Positions 1 to 8,497 of a stretch of DNA of 48,564 nucleotides are shown piece after piece. A program made the translations under genes and the position numbers. The first letter of the stretch is position 1. Every line of letters starts with the position of its first letter. The stretch spans positions 1-48,564 of the forward strand of contig PTKV01000013.1 in the NCBI GenBank assembly GCA_002937895.1, read 5' to 3'. The stretch is from Alphaproteobacteria bacterium MarineAlpha5_Bin9 (lineage in GTDB: Bacteria; Pseudomonadota; Alphaproteobacteria; HIMB59; GCA-002718135). The notes under the pieces are model-generated. The model did no database searches and was not told where the DNA came from. It worked only from the letters and a program-made list of their open reading frames with translations.

Positions 1-1391
1 TTAAAATCAAAGAACAATTAATTGAAACAATTCAAACTCACCTAAATTTATCTTACAAAGATGCGCTTAAAAAATCTATCAATCTTTTAAAAGAGGTTGG
101 GATAGAAAATGCAGAAAAAAGAATTGAGGATTATCCACATCAGTTTAGTGGAGGTATGCGCCAAAGAGTTGTTATTGCTTTAGCTATTAGTTGTGAACCT
201 GACCTAATTATAGCAGATGAACCAACTACAGCTTTAGATGTTAGCATACAATTTCAAATACTAGAATTATTAAAAAAACTTACAAAAAAAAGAAACCTTG
301 GAGTTATTATCATTACTCATGACATGGGCGTAATTGCAGAAACTACAAATAAAGTTATTGTAATGAGACACGGAATAATTGTTGAACAAGGCAATACTAA
401 GGATTTATTGACTAACCCAAAATCAACTGAAGCTCTTAGTCTTGTTACTTCTGTGCCACCAACAAATAAAAAAATTGATAGGTTTAAGCTTATTAGTCCA
501 GACGGAACAGAAATAACTTCAAGTTCAGCTAATTTAACAAAAAATATTATTAAAACATGGGGTTTAAGAGAAAATACTAATCAAAAATTATTACACTTAT
601 TTCATGTTACAAAAATTTTTGATGATAGTTCTCTTTCTATTTCTAAAAAACTAGTGGATGAAAAGATAGTTAAAGCAGTTAATGACGTTTCATTTGAATT
701 ATTTGAAGGTGAAACACTGGGTCTAGTAGGTGAGTCAGGATCAGGAAAATCAACTATTGCTAAAATTATTACTGGACTCATCAAACCCTCAAAAGGTGAG
801 ATAAATTATAATAATTTTTCACTTTATGACTCAAAAAGAAAATATCAAATTACTAAGAGTAGAGGACAAATACAAATGATTTTTCAAGACCCTTATTCTT
901 CACTAAATCCAAGATTTAAAGTGAAAGATATTATTGCTGAACCTTTAAAGTTTTTTCAAAAAAATATGACAAAGTATGATTTAAATCAAAATGTTTTTGA
1001 TTTAATTGATATTGTTGGTATGACAAGACAATCCTTAGATCGTTACCCTCATGAATTTTCAGGAGGTCAAAGACAAAGAATATCAATTGCTAGAGCTTTA
1101 GCTACAAGACCTAGATTATTGATATGTGATGAACCAACATCAGCTTTAGATGTCAGTATCCAAGCGCAAATATTGAATTTATTAAAAGATATTCAGGATG
1201 AATTACATTTAACAATGTTATTTATTAGCCATGATCTTCCAGTAATTAGACAAATGTGCAACAGAATAGTAGTTTTAAAAAACGGTATTGTTTGTGAAAC
1301 TAATGAAACAGAAGAATTATTTAACAATCCAATTCATGAATATACCAAAGAACTTATTCGATTAATGCCAAAAATAGAATCTATAATTTAA
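1..1391 (+). CDS. Fused dipeptide/oligopeptide-type ABC transporter ATP-binding protein (5' partial)
   Basis: This is the ATPase that powers a peptide-type ABC importer at the inner membrane. The open frame runs back to the window edge (first full codon at base 3), so the start and the first Walker A are missing. The first nucleotide-binding domain shows the signature FSGGMRQR (around 145-168) and Walker [14 protein letters not shown] second complete domain follows, with Walker [10 protein letters not shown] (around 730-755), signature FSGGQRQR and Walker [13 protein letters not shown]. The C-terminal HEYTKELI piece matches the oligopeptide-transporter extension. Two such domains in one chain is the YejF/GsiA-type arrangement, otherwise split as DppD and DppF. 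The 3' end overlaps the convergent M24 peptidase by 11 bp. Permease genes would lie off the window, so the exact substrate is unknown. Confidence 0.93.
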   Translation, partial: KIKEQLIETIQTHLNLSYKDALKKSINLLKEVGIENAEKRIEDYPHQFSGGMRQRVVIALAISCEPDLIIADEPTTALDVSIQFQILELLKKLTKKRNLGVIIITHDMGVIAETTNKVIVMRHGIIVEQGNTKDLLTNPKSTEALSLVTSVPPTNKKIDRFKLISPDGTEITSSSANLTKNIIKTWGLRENTNQKLLHLFHVTKIFDDSSLSISKKLVDEKIVKAVNDVSFELFEGETLGLVGESGSGKSTIAKIITGLIKPSKGEINYNNFSLYDSKRKYQITKSRGQIQMIFQDPYSSLNPRFKVKDIIAEPLKFFQKNMTKYDLNQNVFDLIDIVGMTRQSLDRYPHEFSGGQRQRISIARALATRPRLLICDEPTSALDVSIQAQILNLLKDIQDELHLTMLFISHDLPVIRQMCNRIVVLKNGIVCETNETEELFNNPIHEYTKELIRLMPKIESII

Positions 1392-2538
1392 TTATTGGTA
1401 AGTTTTGAGGACTTCTAGTATTTAAAAGTTCATATCCATTTTTTGTTATCAAAATATTTTCTTCCATTACTAATATTTTATTTTTTTCATATTCAATAGA
1501 AGGTTCTATTGTAATAACCATATTATTCTGTAGTATTGATTTTTCATTTTTCATTATACTTGGAGGCTCTGTCAATTGGAGTCCTAATCCATGACCCATT
1601 CTACCAATGTCACTTATATTTGAATTGTTTTTAAATAAATTATTTTTTAAAGAATTATAAACTTCTGAACATGTAATACCAGGTTTAATAATTTCTAAAG
1701 TTTTTTCTGTTGCTTCCCATAGTTTAGAATAAGATTCTACGGTTTTTGGAGATATTTTACCAATACCATAATTTCTATCAAAATCACAAAAATATCCATC
1801 TAATACTGAACCAGTATCAATAATAACCACATCACCATTTCTTATTTTTTTTTCTGAAGCATTACAAATTATTTGACTATAACCTCCTTTTCCAGAGGTA
1901 CAAGCCATATATAAAACATAGTCAGCGCCATTATTAATAAGCTCTTTTTTAAAAACTGAAGCTATTTCATTTTCAGTCATGTTTAATTTTATTTTATTTG
2001 AAAAATTATCAAATACATGACTAGTAATAGAAATTATTTTTTTTAATTTATTTATTTCATTTTTAGATTTAATCATTCTTAAATTCCAAAAAATATTACT
2101 TGCATCAATAAATCTATGGTTTGATAAACTTTTTCTTAATTTATCAAAATCAGAAAAATTTATTCTTAAAAAATTTTCTAAACCTAATTCACAACCTATA
2201 TTTCCCTTAGATGATAATTGATCTGAAATTATTTTCTTAAGTATTGAAATTCCTTCGTCATTTGGATTAGGAGATTGCCAGGTTTTAATATTGTTAATCC
2301 AAGTTTTTTCTAATGCGGCTTTTCCTATTGATGGAATAATAGCAATTGGATCTTGATTCATTGGAATAAGCAAAAACCATGGTCTAGTCGGACTTTCCCA
2401 GAAATTTGAATCTAGACCTGTAAAATATCTAAAATTTGATGGAGAAGTTATTAAAAGAATATCAATTTTATCATTTTCCATTAATTTTTTAGCTTTTATT
2501 ACTCTTTGCTTATATTCTTTAATATTAAAACCTCTCAT
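1381..2538 (-). CDS. M24 family metallopeptidase (Xaa-Pro aminopeptidase-like)
   Basis: The 385-residue protein has the creatinase-type N-terminal domain followed by the pita-bread catalytic fold of family M24. The five metal ligands can be picked out in order: Asp in VVIIDTGS, Asp in YFCDFDRNYG, His in MGHGLG, Glu in TIEPSI and Glu in VMEENI. This fits a dinuclear metallo-hydrolase that cleaves Xaa-Pro peptides, but the family also contains creatinase, ectoine hydrolase and the DMSP lyase DddP, so the substrate is not fixed by sequence. It starts with ATG behind AGAAG. It lies tail to tail with a peptide-type ABC ATPase, which makes a role in using imported peptides or osmolytes reasonable but unproven. 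Confidence 0.88.
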   Translation of the reverse strand: MRGFNIKEYKQRVIKAKKLMENDKIDILLITSPSNFRYFTGLDSNFWESPTRPWFLLIPMNQDPIAIIPSIGKAALEKTWINNIKTWQSPNPNDEGISILKKIISDQLSSKGNIGCELGLENFLRINFSDFDKLRKSLSNHRFIDASNIFWNLRMIKSKNEINKLKKIISITSHVFDNFSNKIKLNMTENEIASVFKKELINNGADYVLYMACTSGKGGYSQIICNASEKKIRNGDVVIIDTGSVLDGYFCDFDRNYGIGKISPKTVESYSKLWEATEKTLEIIKPGITCSEVYNSLKNNLFKNNSNISDIGRMGHGLGLQLTEPPSIMKNEKSILQNNMVITIEPSIEYEKNKILVMEENILITKNGYELLNTRSPQNLPIIKL

Positions 2539-2588
2539 GATAATCTTCTATATCTTATTGTTAATCATATATAAATGGCATATATTAT

Positions 2589-3680
2589 ATGGAAAATCGA
2601 CGTCAATTTATAAGAGTTTTATTTGGTTTAATTGCAACATTTATTACTTTTAAATATTATAGAATAGCTAACGCAATGAAATCTTTGCCTTATCATCATT
2701 TACCAAATGGAACTTTTAGAAATTTGCCTGGTAGTCCTACTAGGAGAAAAATTACTCGATCTTCAAAGGGATTCTTTTATTTTTTCTATAAAGGTATAAT
2801 TAAAAGGGAGATGTTTGACCAAAAAGAAGTACCTGAAAATATTCCTCTAAAACACTCACTTACGCAAGAAAAAGCTATATTTAATTATCATAATAATAAA
2901 GATAAAATTACTATTACTTGGTTAGGTCATGCAGCTTTTCTTATAAAGTTAGGTAGAGAAAATATGCTGATAGATCCTTTTTTAAGCAAGACAGCAGGAC
3001 CATTTGGTATTGGGCCAAATAGATATATTCCATCAGGAATTAAAATCTCAGATTTGCCAAAAATAAAATATATTTTAGTTAGTCATAACCATTATGATCA
3101 TTTAGATGATAAAACTTTAATAAAAATAAAAAATAAAAAAAATATTTTTGTTATATGTCCCTTAAATTTATATAAAAATTTTTCAAAACTTGGCTATGAA
3201 AAAATAATTGAACTTGATTGGAATAAAGAAAAAAAAATTAATGATGTTAATTTTATAGCTACACCTGCTTATCACTGGTCGAGACGATTGGGTCAAAAAT
3301 ATAATTCTACATTATGGAATGGATATATAATTGAATATGAAAATAAAAAAATTTATTTTTGTGGAGATACAGCTTTTGGACCTATGTTTTTGGATATTGG
3401 AAAAAAATATGGTCCATTTGATTTAACAATAGTGCCTATTGGAGCATATGAACCTAGAGATATGATGCAAGCCTCTCACTGTACTCCTGAAGAAGCAGTG
3501 AAGATATCCTCAATGGTAAATAGCAAAAATATTTTGGGTATGCACTGGGGAACAATTAGATTAAGTGCTGAAAATCCATGGGAACCTCCTAATAAGTTTA
3601 GAAAAGAAGCTATTTTAAACGGTTATAATGAAAAAAATATATGGCAACTCTCTATAGGTGAAACTAAATCACTTTTATAA
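2589..3680 (+). CDS. MBL-fold metallo-hydrolase, NAPE-PLD/UlaG-like, with Tat-like N-terminus
   Basis: This 363-residue protein belongs to the metallo-beta-lactamase superfamily. The zinc motif HxHxDH reads SHNHYDHLD. Further expected ligands appear in TPAYHW, in FCGDTAFGP and near the C-terminus in GMHWGT. The pattern is closest to the NAPE-phospholipase D / UlaG branch, whose members hydrolyse phosphodiesters or lactones. The N-terminus reads NRRQFIRVLF followed by a hydrophobic stretch, resembling a twin-arginine export signal, so the enzyme may act in the periplasm or be membrane-anchored. The gene diverges from the M24 peptidase across 50 bp. The natural substrate cannot be read from sequence. 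Confidence 0.85.
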   Translation: MENRRQFIRVLFGLIATFITFKYYRIANAMKSLPYHHLPNGTFRNLPGSPTRRKITRSSKGFFYFFYKGIIKREMFDQKEVPENIPLKHSLTQEKAIFNYHNNKDKITITWLGHAAFLIKLGRENMLIDPFLSKTAGPFGIGPNRYIPSGIKISDLPKIKYILVSHNHYDHLDDKTLIKIKNKKNIFVICPLNLYKNFSKLGYEKIIELDWNKEKKINDVNFIATPAYHWSRRLGQKYNSTLWNGYIIEYENKKIYFCGDTAFGPMFLDIGKKYGPFDLTIVPIGAYEPRDMMQASHCTPEEAVKISSMVNSKNILGMHWGTIRLSAENPWEPPNKFRKEAILNGYNEKNIWQLSIGETKSLL

Positions 3681-3735
3681 TTAATATTTATTAATTAAAT
3701 ATGTATATATATGATTATATTATATTATATTAATT

Positions 3736-4689
3736 ATGTTTGATGATATTCCCTTTTTTATTTTTATTAGTTTTCTATTGGGTTTATTTACAATGTTAAT
3801 GATTTATTATTTTTTTTTCAAAAGAAAAAAAATAAATGATGAAAATGCAAGCATTAGTTCAATTAAAGAAAATATAAGATCAATTCAGCAAGAATTACAA
3901 AACTTTAATTTAGCACAAATTAAGATTGAAAATAGTCTTATAAGAGGAGGATCTCAACAGCAAGGTGAATGGGGAGAGTTTGTTCTAGTTAACATTCTTG
4001 AAAATTCAGGACTCAGAGAAAAACATGATTTTGAGATTCAACCTGTTTTAAAGAATATTGATGAAAATTTGCAAAAACCTGATGTAGTAATTCATTTACC
4101 AGGCAAGAGAGATCTCATTATCGATTCTAAGGTTTCCTTAGAGTCATGGCATGATTATTGTAATGCTAAAAATGAAAAAGATCAAAAAATCTATTTTGAA
4201 CATTTTTTGAATTCAGTTAAAGAAAATATAAGAAAACTTAGCAAAGATAATTATCAAACTTTATATGGTTTAGATACAATTGATGCAGTATTAATGTTTG
4301 TTCCTATAGAACCAGCTTATATTGCTTTATATAGTAAAGAACAGAAAATCATCAAAAGCGCTCTTGAAAAGAAAATTATGATAGTGTGCCCATCTCTTTT
4401 ACCTGTAACTCTTCAAATAGTTGAAAAATTATGGCAAGTACATGATCAATCACGTAATGTTGAAAATTTAGTAAAGAAAATCTCAAATCTTTATGATAAA
4501 TCTGTTAATATTTATGAATCTTTCTCACACGCTCAAAAGGCTATAGATGAAGCTCAAATAAAAATGAGACAATCAAAAGATAGACTTAGAGATGGAAAAG
4601 ATAGCTTTACTAAACAACTAGATAACATTAAAAAAGAAGGTAGGCTTACTACAAAAAAAAATTTACCTCCAGAAGCAATTGATAAATAA
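3736..4689 (+). CDS. rmuC: DNA recombination protein RmuC homologue
   Basis: RmuC proteins are predicted nuclease-fold proteins that limit DNA inversion and rearrangement. The 317-residue product opens with one membrane segment (residues about 5-28) and a short coiled stretch, then the conserved core with GEWGEFVLVNILE and the catalytic-like DSKVSLESW (Asp, Lys). The conserved CPSLLPVTLQIVEKLW block follows. It is clearly shorter than the E. coli protein, mainly because the long coiled coil is reduced. It is followed 12 bp later by yajQ and is probably co-transcribed with it. No Shine-Dalgarno sequence is visible in the AT-only leader. Family assignment is firm; the molecular activity of the family is less certain. 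Confidence 0.92.
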   Translation: MFDDIPFFIFISFLLGLFTMLMIYYFFFKRKKINDENASISSIKENIRSIQQELQNFNLAQIKIENSLIRGGSQQQGEWGEFVLVNILENSGLREKHDFEIQPVLKNIDENLQKPDVVIHLPGKRDLIIDSKVSLESWHDYCNAKNEKDQKIYFEHFLNSVKENIRKLSKDNYQTLYGLDTIDAVLMFVPIEPAYIALYSKEQKIIKSALEKKIMIVCPSLLPVTLQIVEKLWQVHDQSRNVENLVKKISNLYDKSVNIYESFSHAQKAIDEAQIKMRQSKDRLRDGKDSFTKQLDNIKKEGRLTTKKNLPPEAIDK

Positions 4690-4701
4690 GTTTAAAAATT
4701 T

Positions 4702-5187
4702 ATGGCAAGTTTTGATATAGTAAACAGATTAGATTATCAGGAAATAGATAATGCTATTGGTAATACTATTAGAGAGATAGAAAACAGATATGATTTTAAA
4801 GGTTCTAAATCGTCTTTACAAAGAAAAGAAAAAGAATTTATAATTATTACTGAGGATGAATTAAAATTAAATCAAATTCATGGTTTGATAATTTCACATT
4901 TAGTAAAGCGTAAAGTTGATCCTCTTTGTATATCTAAAAAGAATATTGAAAAAATAAGCGGAAGTAAACTTCGCCAAATATATACTTTGATTGAAGGCAT
5001 AGATCAATCTATTGCAAAAGATATTGTCTCAAAAATAAAAAAACTAAAAATAAAAGTTCAGGTAAAAATAAATGGAAATGAACTTAGAGTTGAAGGTAAG
5101 AAAAAAGATGACTTGCAGTATGTAATGCAAACTATAAATGAGTCAAATTTAAAAATTCCTATTCAATTTACGAATTTTAGAGATTGA
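4702..5187 (+). CDS. yajQ: YajQ family nucleotide-binding protein
   Basis: The 161-residue protein begins MASFDIVNRLDYQEIDNA, the hallmark YajQ N-terminus, and continues with RYDFKGSKSSL. The length is usual for the family, which forms two ferredoxin-like domains. Some YajQ proteins bind cyclic di-GMP and act as transcriptional co-regulators, others bind tRNA or GTP in vitro. No cyclic di-GMP enzyme lies in this window, so ligand and role here are open. The gene sits 12 bp after rmuC and 5 bp before the LysE-type gene, suggesting one operon. Confidence 0.95.
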   Translation: MASFDIVNRLDYQEIDNAIGNTIREIENRYDFKGSKSSLQRKEKEFIIITEDELKLNQIHGLIISHLVKRKVDPLCISKKNIEKISGSKLRQIYTLIEGIDQSIAKDIVSKIKKLKIKVQVKINGNELRVEGKKKDDLQYVMQTINESNLKIPIQFTNFRD

Positions 5188-5192
5188 TTTAA

Positions 5193-5792
5193 ATGATAAC
5201 ATGGGATTTGTTTATTACTATAAGCGTTTATTATTTTGTAATGTATGCTACTCCTGGTCCAAATAATAGCATATTAACAACTTCAGGTATAAAATTTGGT
5301 TTTAGAAGAACAATTCCAAATATTCTTGGCATTCCCTCTGGTCATGGTTTGCAATTAGGATTTGTATGTTTTGGATTAGGCAGTTTATTTGATCAATTTC
5401 CAATAATTTTAGATATTATGAAATATATAGGTTCCGCCTATTTATTATATCTTGCTTGGAAAATGTTTGGAACACTCCAAGTATCTGAATCAAAACAAGA
5501 ATCAAGGCCTTTAAAATATTATGAAGCAATACTTTTTCAATTTGTAAATCCTAAAGCTTGGGTTATATGTATAACCGCAGTATCATTGTTTTTTCCTGAG
5601 AAGGAAAATATTATTTTAGCTATAGTTTTTATGGTTTTAATGTCCACATTAATAAATCTCCCCTCAATAAGTATATGGGCATTTGGAGGCAGTATAATAA
5701 GAAATTATCTTAAAAATGAAAATGTAAAAAAAATTACTGAATTATTCCTAGCTATTTTGTTAATAGGAACAGCAATTTCTATTTTGTTTTAA
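5193..5792 (+). CDS. LysE/RhtB family amino acid exporter
   Basis: This 199-residue inner-membrane protein has the LysE/RhtB signature YATPGPNNSILTTSG near the N-terminus, then about six hydrophobic segments, the usual topology for the family. The family exports amino acids such as lysine, threonine or homoserine lactone, driven by the proton gradient. The middle block FQFVNPKAWVICI is also typical. The ATG start lies 5 bp after the yajQ stop, so it is probably translated from the same mRNA. The substrate cannot be predicted. Confidence 0.9.
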   Translation: MITWDLFITISVYYFVMYATPGPNNSILTTSGIKFGFRRTIPNILGIPSGHGLQLGFVCFGLGSLFDQFPIILDIMKYIGSAYLLYLAWKMFGTLQVSESKQESRPLKYYEAILFQFVNPKAWVICITAVSLFFPEKENIILAIVFMVLMSTLINLPSISIWAFGGSIIRNYLKNENVKKITELFLAILLIGTAISILF

Positions 5793-5847
5793 TTATTTAC
5801 TTTAATTAATGTTTATATATTATATTATGATTAATATAAATTTTTTC

Positions 5848-5854
5848 GAGGTGG
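5848..5854 (+). promoter_or_regulatory. Strong Shine-Dalgarno sequence of the bactofilin gene
   Basis: The sequence GAGGTGG lies 3 bp before the ATG at 5858, with its GAGG core about 6 bp away. It stands out because most plus-strand genes here have only weak A-rich leaders. Efficient initiation would suit an abundant structural protein. Confidence 0.6.
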
Positions 5855-5857
5855 ACT

Positions 5858-6319
5858 ATGTTTGAAAGAAATAAGGGAGATGATAATAGTAGTAAATCAA
5901 TTGATTTGATAAAGCCTTCTAATGCATCATCTAAAGTAATTATTGGACCAGGAGTAAAGATAAAAGGTGAAATTACTGAAGCAAGAGAAATACAAATTGA
6001 TGGTGATGCAGATGTTACAATGAATACTGATCATTTATTAGTTGGAGGTACGGGAAACTTAAAAGGAAATATTACATCTCAAAATGCTGATATCTGGGGC
6101 AAATTAGATGGAGACATCAAAATTGAAGGAACTCTTACTATTCAAGAACAAGGAAGTGTTTCAGGTAGTATAGAATATCAAAATCTTCAAATTAAGCTTG
6201 GAGGTCAAATAAAAGGAGATATTAAAATCTCTGAAAAAGTTAAAAAAATAAGTGAAGCAAAAAAAGAAGGTCCTAGTTTAAATGATTCTTCTTCTGGAAA
6301 GAATAAAGCAAATAATTAA
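5858..6319 (+). CDS. Bactofilin family cytoskeletal protein
   Basis: Bactofilins polymerise without nucleotides into filaments that organise the cell envelope. The 153-residue product has a charged, disordered N-terminus, then a central right-handed beta-helix domain recognisable by short repeated turns such as IGPGVKIKGEIT, ADIWGKLDGDIKIEGTL and GSVSGSIEYQNLQIKLGG, with Gly and Ile or Leu at regular spacing. A charged, serine-rich tail follows. The length is normal for the family. It has the clearest ribosome binding site in the region and is followed by a strong hairpin terminator, so it likely ends the transcript that began at or before rmuC. Confidence 0.92.
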   Translation: MFERNKGDDNSSKSIDLIKPSNASSKVIIGPGVKIKGEITEAREIQIDGDADVTMNTDHLLVGGTGNLKGNITSQNADIWGKLDGDIKIEGTLTIQEQGSVSGSIEYQNLQIKLGGQIKGDIKISEKVKKISEAKKEGPSLNDSSSGKNKANN

Positions 6320-6335
6320 TAAAAAGATATATTAG

Positions 6336-6365
6336 ATTTATGAACTCCAGATGGAGTTCATAAAT
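6336..6365. terminator. Hairpin terminator between bactofilin and glutathione transferase genes
   Basis: A 13-bp perfect stem (ATTTATGAACTCC pairing with its complement) encloses the 4-nt loop AGAT. It sits between two converging genes, with T-rich sequence inside and beside the stem on both strands, so it can serve both transcripts. It is the only obvious intrinsic terminator found at a convergent junction in this window. Confidence 0.7.
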
Positions 6366-6989
6366 TTATGGTAAAGGAATTTTATTTTTTTCCCCAGAAA
6401 CATTATATCCTTTGATTACAGCAGGTCTTAAAGCTATTTTTTTGTACCATTTTAAAACATTAGGATAATTATTAAGATTTATTTTATGTATTTCAAATCT
6501 TGCAACCCATGGCCAAGTTGCGATATCTGCAATTGAATAATTATGAGCTAAATATTCTAATTTTTCTAATCTTTTTTCTAAAGTAGAATATACTCTTTTA
6601 GAATATTCCATATATTTAAGTTCAGCATATTTACTTTTTCCAGAATTATAATGCAAGAATTGATGTGCTTGTCCTAAATAAGGCCCTACTTGAGTCATTT
6701 GAAACATAAACCATTCAATTGTTTGCCAATAGTAAATTTTGTTTAAAAAACAATTATGTTTATTTGCGAGATATAACATTATAGCACCAGACTCAAAAAT
6801 TTTAATGTTATTTTCTTTATCTTCTAATACTGGAATTTTATTAGTAGGTGAAATTTTTGAAAATTTTTTTGCAAATTGTTCATTTTTATCAATATTGATA
6901 TCTATTACTTCATAAGGAGATCCTATTTCTTCTAATAATATACTTATTTTTCTTCCATTTGGTGTAGACCATGAATATAATTTAATCAT
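6366..6989 (-). CDS. Glutathione S-transferase family protein (YfcG/YghU-like)
   Basis: The 207-residue protein has the thioredoxin-like N-terminal domain, starting MIKLYSWSTPNGRKISILLEE and containing the cis-proline block NKIPVLED followed by the glutathione-contacting ESGAIMLYLA. The all-helical C-terminal domain carries the conserved YSIADIATWPWVARF motif. The TPNGRK start and WPW motif resemble the YfcG/YghU (Nu) class, which acts as a disulfide-bond reductase with glutathione rather than a classical detoxifying transferase. It is cytoplasmic, with no signal peptide. It diverges from the TPR gene across 35 bp of pure AT sequence. Confidence 0.92.
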   Translation of the reverse strand: MIKLYSWSTPNGRKISILLEEIGSPYEVIDINIDKNEQFAKKFSKISPTNKIPVLEDKENNIKIFESGAIMLYLANKHNCFLNKIYYWQTIEWFMFQMTQVGPYLGQAHQFLHYNSGKSKYAELKYMEYSKRVYSTLEKRLEKLEYLAHNYSIADIATWPWVARFEIHKINLNNYPNVLKWYKKIALRPAVIKGYNVSGEKNKIPLP

Positions 6990-7024
6990 ATAAAATTATT
7001 TAATATTAAATTTTATATAATTAT

Positions 7025-7564
7025 ATGAAAAAAATCTTAATTATTTTAATATTATTTATTAATTTTGAATTGTTAGCAGATCAAAATGACTCAAGACTCA
7101 ATGATCTTTTTCAGGAATTAAAAAAATCCTCAAATGAGCAACAAATCAATGAAATAACTGGAAAAATTTGGGATATTTGGCTAGAAACAAATGATGTTCA
7201 GATTGAAAAATATTTTACACAGGGTCTAAAGTATTTGAATTCAAATAATTATCAATTAGCTATTATAAGTTTCACAAAAGTAATTAATATAAATCCAAAT
7301 TTTGCTGAAGCCTGGAATAAAAGAGCTACAGTTTATTATATATTAGGTGATTTTGATTCCTCAGTTTCAGATATTGAAAAAACTCTTAAATTAGAACCAA
7401 GACATTTTGGCGCTTTAGATGGTTTAGCATTAATTTTTCTTAGCATTCAAGATTACCAAAATGCATATAAAATATACGATAGAATATTAAAAATATTTCC
7501 TAATAATTCAAATATTATTCAGAAAAAAAATTTTGCTTTACAAAAGTTATCTAATTCAATTTAA
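7025..7564 (+). CDS. Secreted tetratricopeptide-repeat protein
   Basis: The 179-residue product begins with a cleavable-type signal peptide (MKKILIILILFINFELLA, probable cleavage before DQ), so it is likely periplasmic. Residues about 60-165 form three TPR units, visible in the spacing of GLKYLNSNNYQLAIISFTKV, AEAWNKRATVYYILGDF and FGALDGLALIFLSIQDY. TPR proteins are protein-binding scaffolds; no partner can be named. Short periplasmic TPR proteins of this size are common in alphaproteobacteria. The 3' end overlaps the convergent AEC gene by 9 bp. Confidence 0.85.
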   Translation: MKKILIILILFINFELLADQNDSRLNDLFQELKKSSNEQQINEITGKIWDIWLETNDVQIEKYFTQGLKYLNSNNYQLAIISFTKVININPNFAEAWNKRATVYYILGDFDSSVSDIEKTLKLEPRHFGALDGLALIFLSIQDYQNAYKIYDRILKIFPNNSNIIQKKNFALQKLSNSI

Positions 7565-8497
7565 AAAATTAAATAAGTAAATCAATATAGATAAAGTAAA
7601 GAAGCTTAAAAAAGTACTTAAAACAATATTTGCGGATATAGTTTTTTGTAAAGTATTGTATCTATAGCTAAGATAATAAGTTTGTGATCCGCTTGGCAAT
7701 GCTGATGCTAGAGTTATGATTAAAACTAATTCATTCGACATTTGAAATAAATATTTAGATGTAATAAATGCAACAAATGGTTGTAGAATATTTTTAAAAA
7801 AAGTGATTATAAATATTTCATGCATACCTATATTAAGTTTAAAATTTGCTAATGCTAAACCTAAAGAAATTAGAACAGTAGGTAGAGTCAACACAGGTAT
7901 TAAATTTAAATAAGTTGCAAAATCTTTAGGAAATGGAACTTCAATAAAGCTAAAAAACAAACCCAGGAACATTCCAAAAAGAACAATATTTTTTAGCAAT
8001 CCTAATATAATTCTAAAAATTCTAAATAAATTTTTATGATCTCTAGATCTATAGTTTTCAATTATTAAAGTAGTATACGTGAAATATATAATTCCATGAA
8101 AAAGCACAAGAATCATATAAGGCATTGCTTTTATGGGACCTAAAATTGTATACATAAGAGGTATTCCTAAAGCAACTGAGTTTCCAAAACATGATGAAAA
8201 TCCAAAAACAGCTGATTGATCAGTTCGAAATTTAAATAATTTTTTGCTAACTAAAAAAGATATAAAAAATATTAAAGTTCCTGAGCCAAAAAAAGCAATC
8301 AAAAAATTAAATAAATATATTTCTGGAAAAGAGATTTGCCAAAAATTTATTACAAGAGCAATAGGCAAAAGAATATTAAAGCTTATTTTAGTAAAAAAAA
8401 TCTCAAATTTTACTGAGATTAATTTTAATTTTTTAAGAGAAAATCCTATAAAAATATATATAAAAACACCAATTGTACTAATAATTATCTCAATCAT
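7556..8497 (-). CDS. AEC family transporter
   Basis: This 313-residue, strongly hydrophobic protein has about ten membrane segments in two halves, as in the auxin efflux carrier (AEC) family. The conserved Asn and Pro positions in the segments appear in SFNILLPIALVINF and SCFGNSVALGIPLMY. Bacterial members move dicarboxylates such as malate, or are uncharacterised. It overlaps the start region of the upstream AsmA-like gene by 8 bp and is likely in the same operon with it. Direction and substrate are unknown. Confidence 0.88.
   Translation of the reverse strand: MIEIIISTIGVFIYIFIGFSLKKLKLISVKFEIFFTKISFNILLPIALVINFWQISFPEIYLFNFLIAFFGSGTLIFFISFLVSKKLFKFRTDQSAVFGFSSCFGNSVALGIPLMYTILGPIKAMPYMILVLFHGIIYFTYTTLIIENYRSRDHKNLFRIFRIILGLLKNIVLFGMFLGLFFSFIEVPFPKDFATYLNLIPVLTLPTVLISLGLALANFKLNIGMHEIFIITFFKNILQPFVAFITSKYLFQMSNELVLIITLASALPSGSQTYYLSYRYNTLQKTISANIVLSTFLSFFTLSILIYLFNFLN

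Noticed and set aside
602-784. 60-residue minus-strand reading frame inside the ABC ATPase gene
   Set aside because: It lies fully within the second nucleotide-binding domain on the opposite strand and resembles no family.
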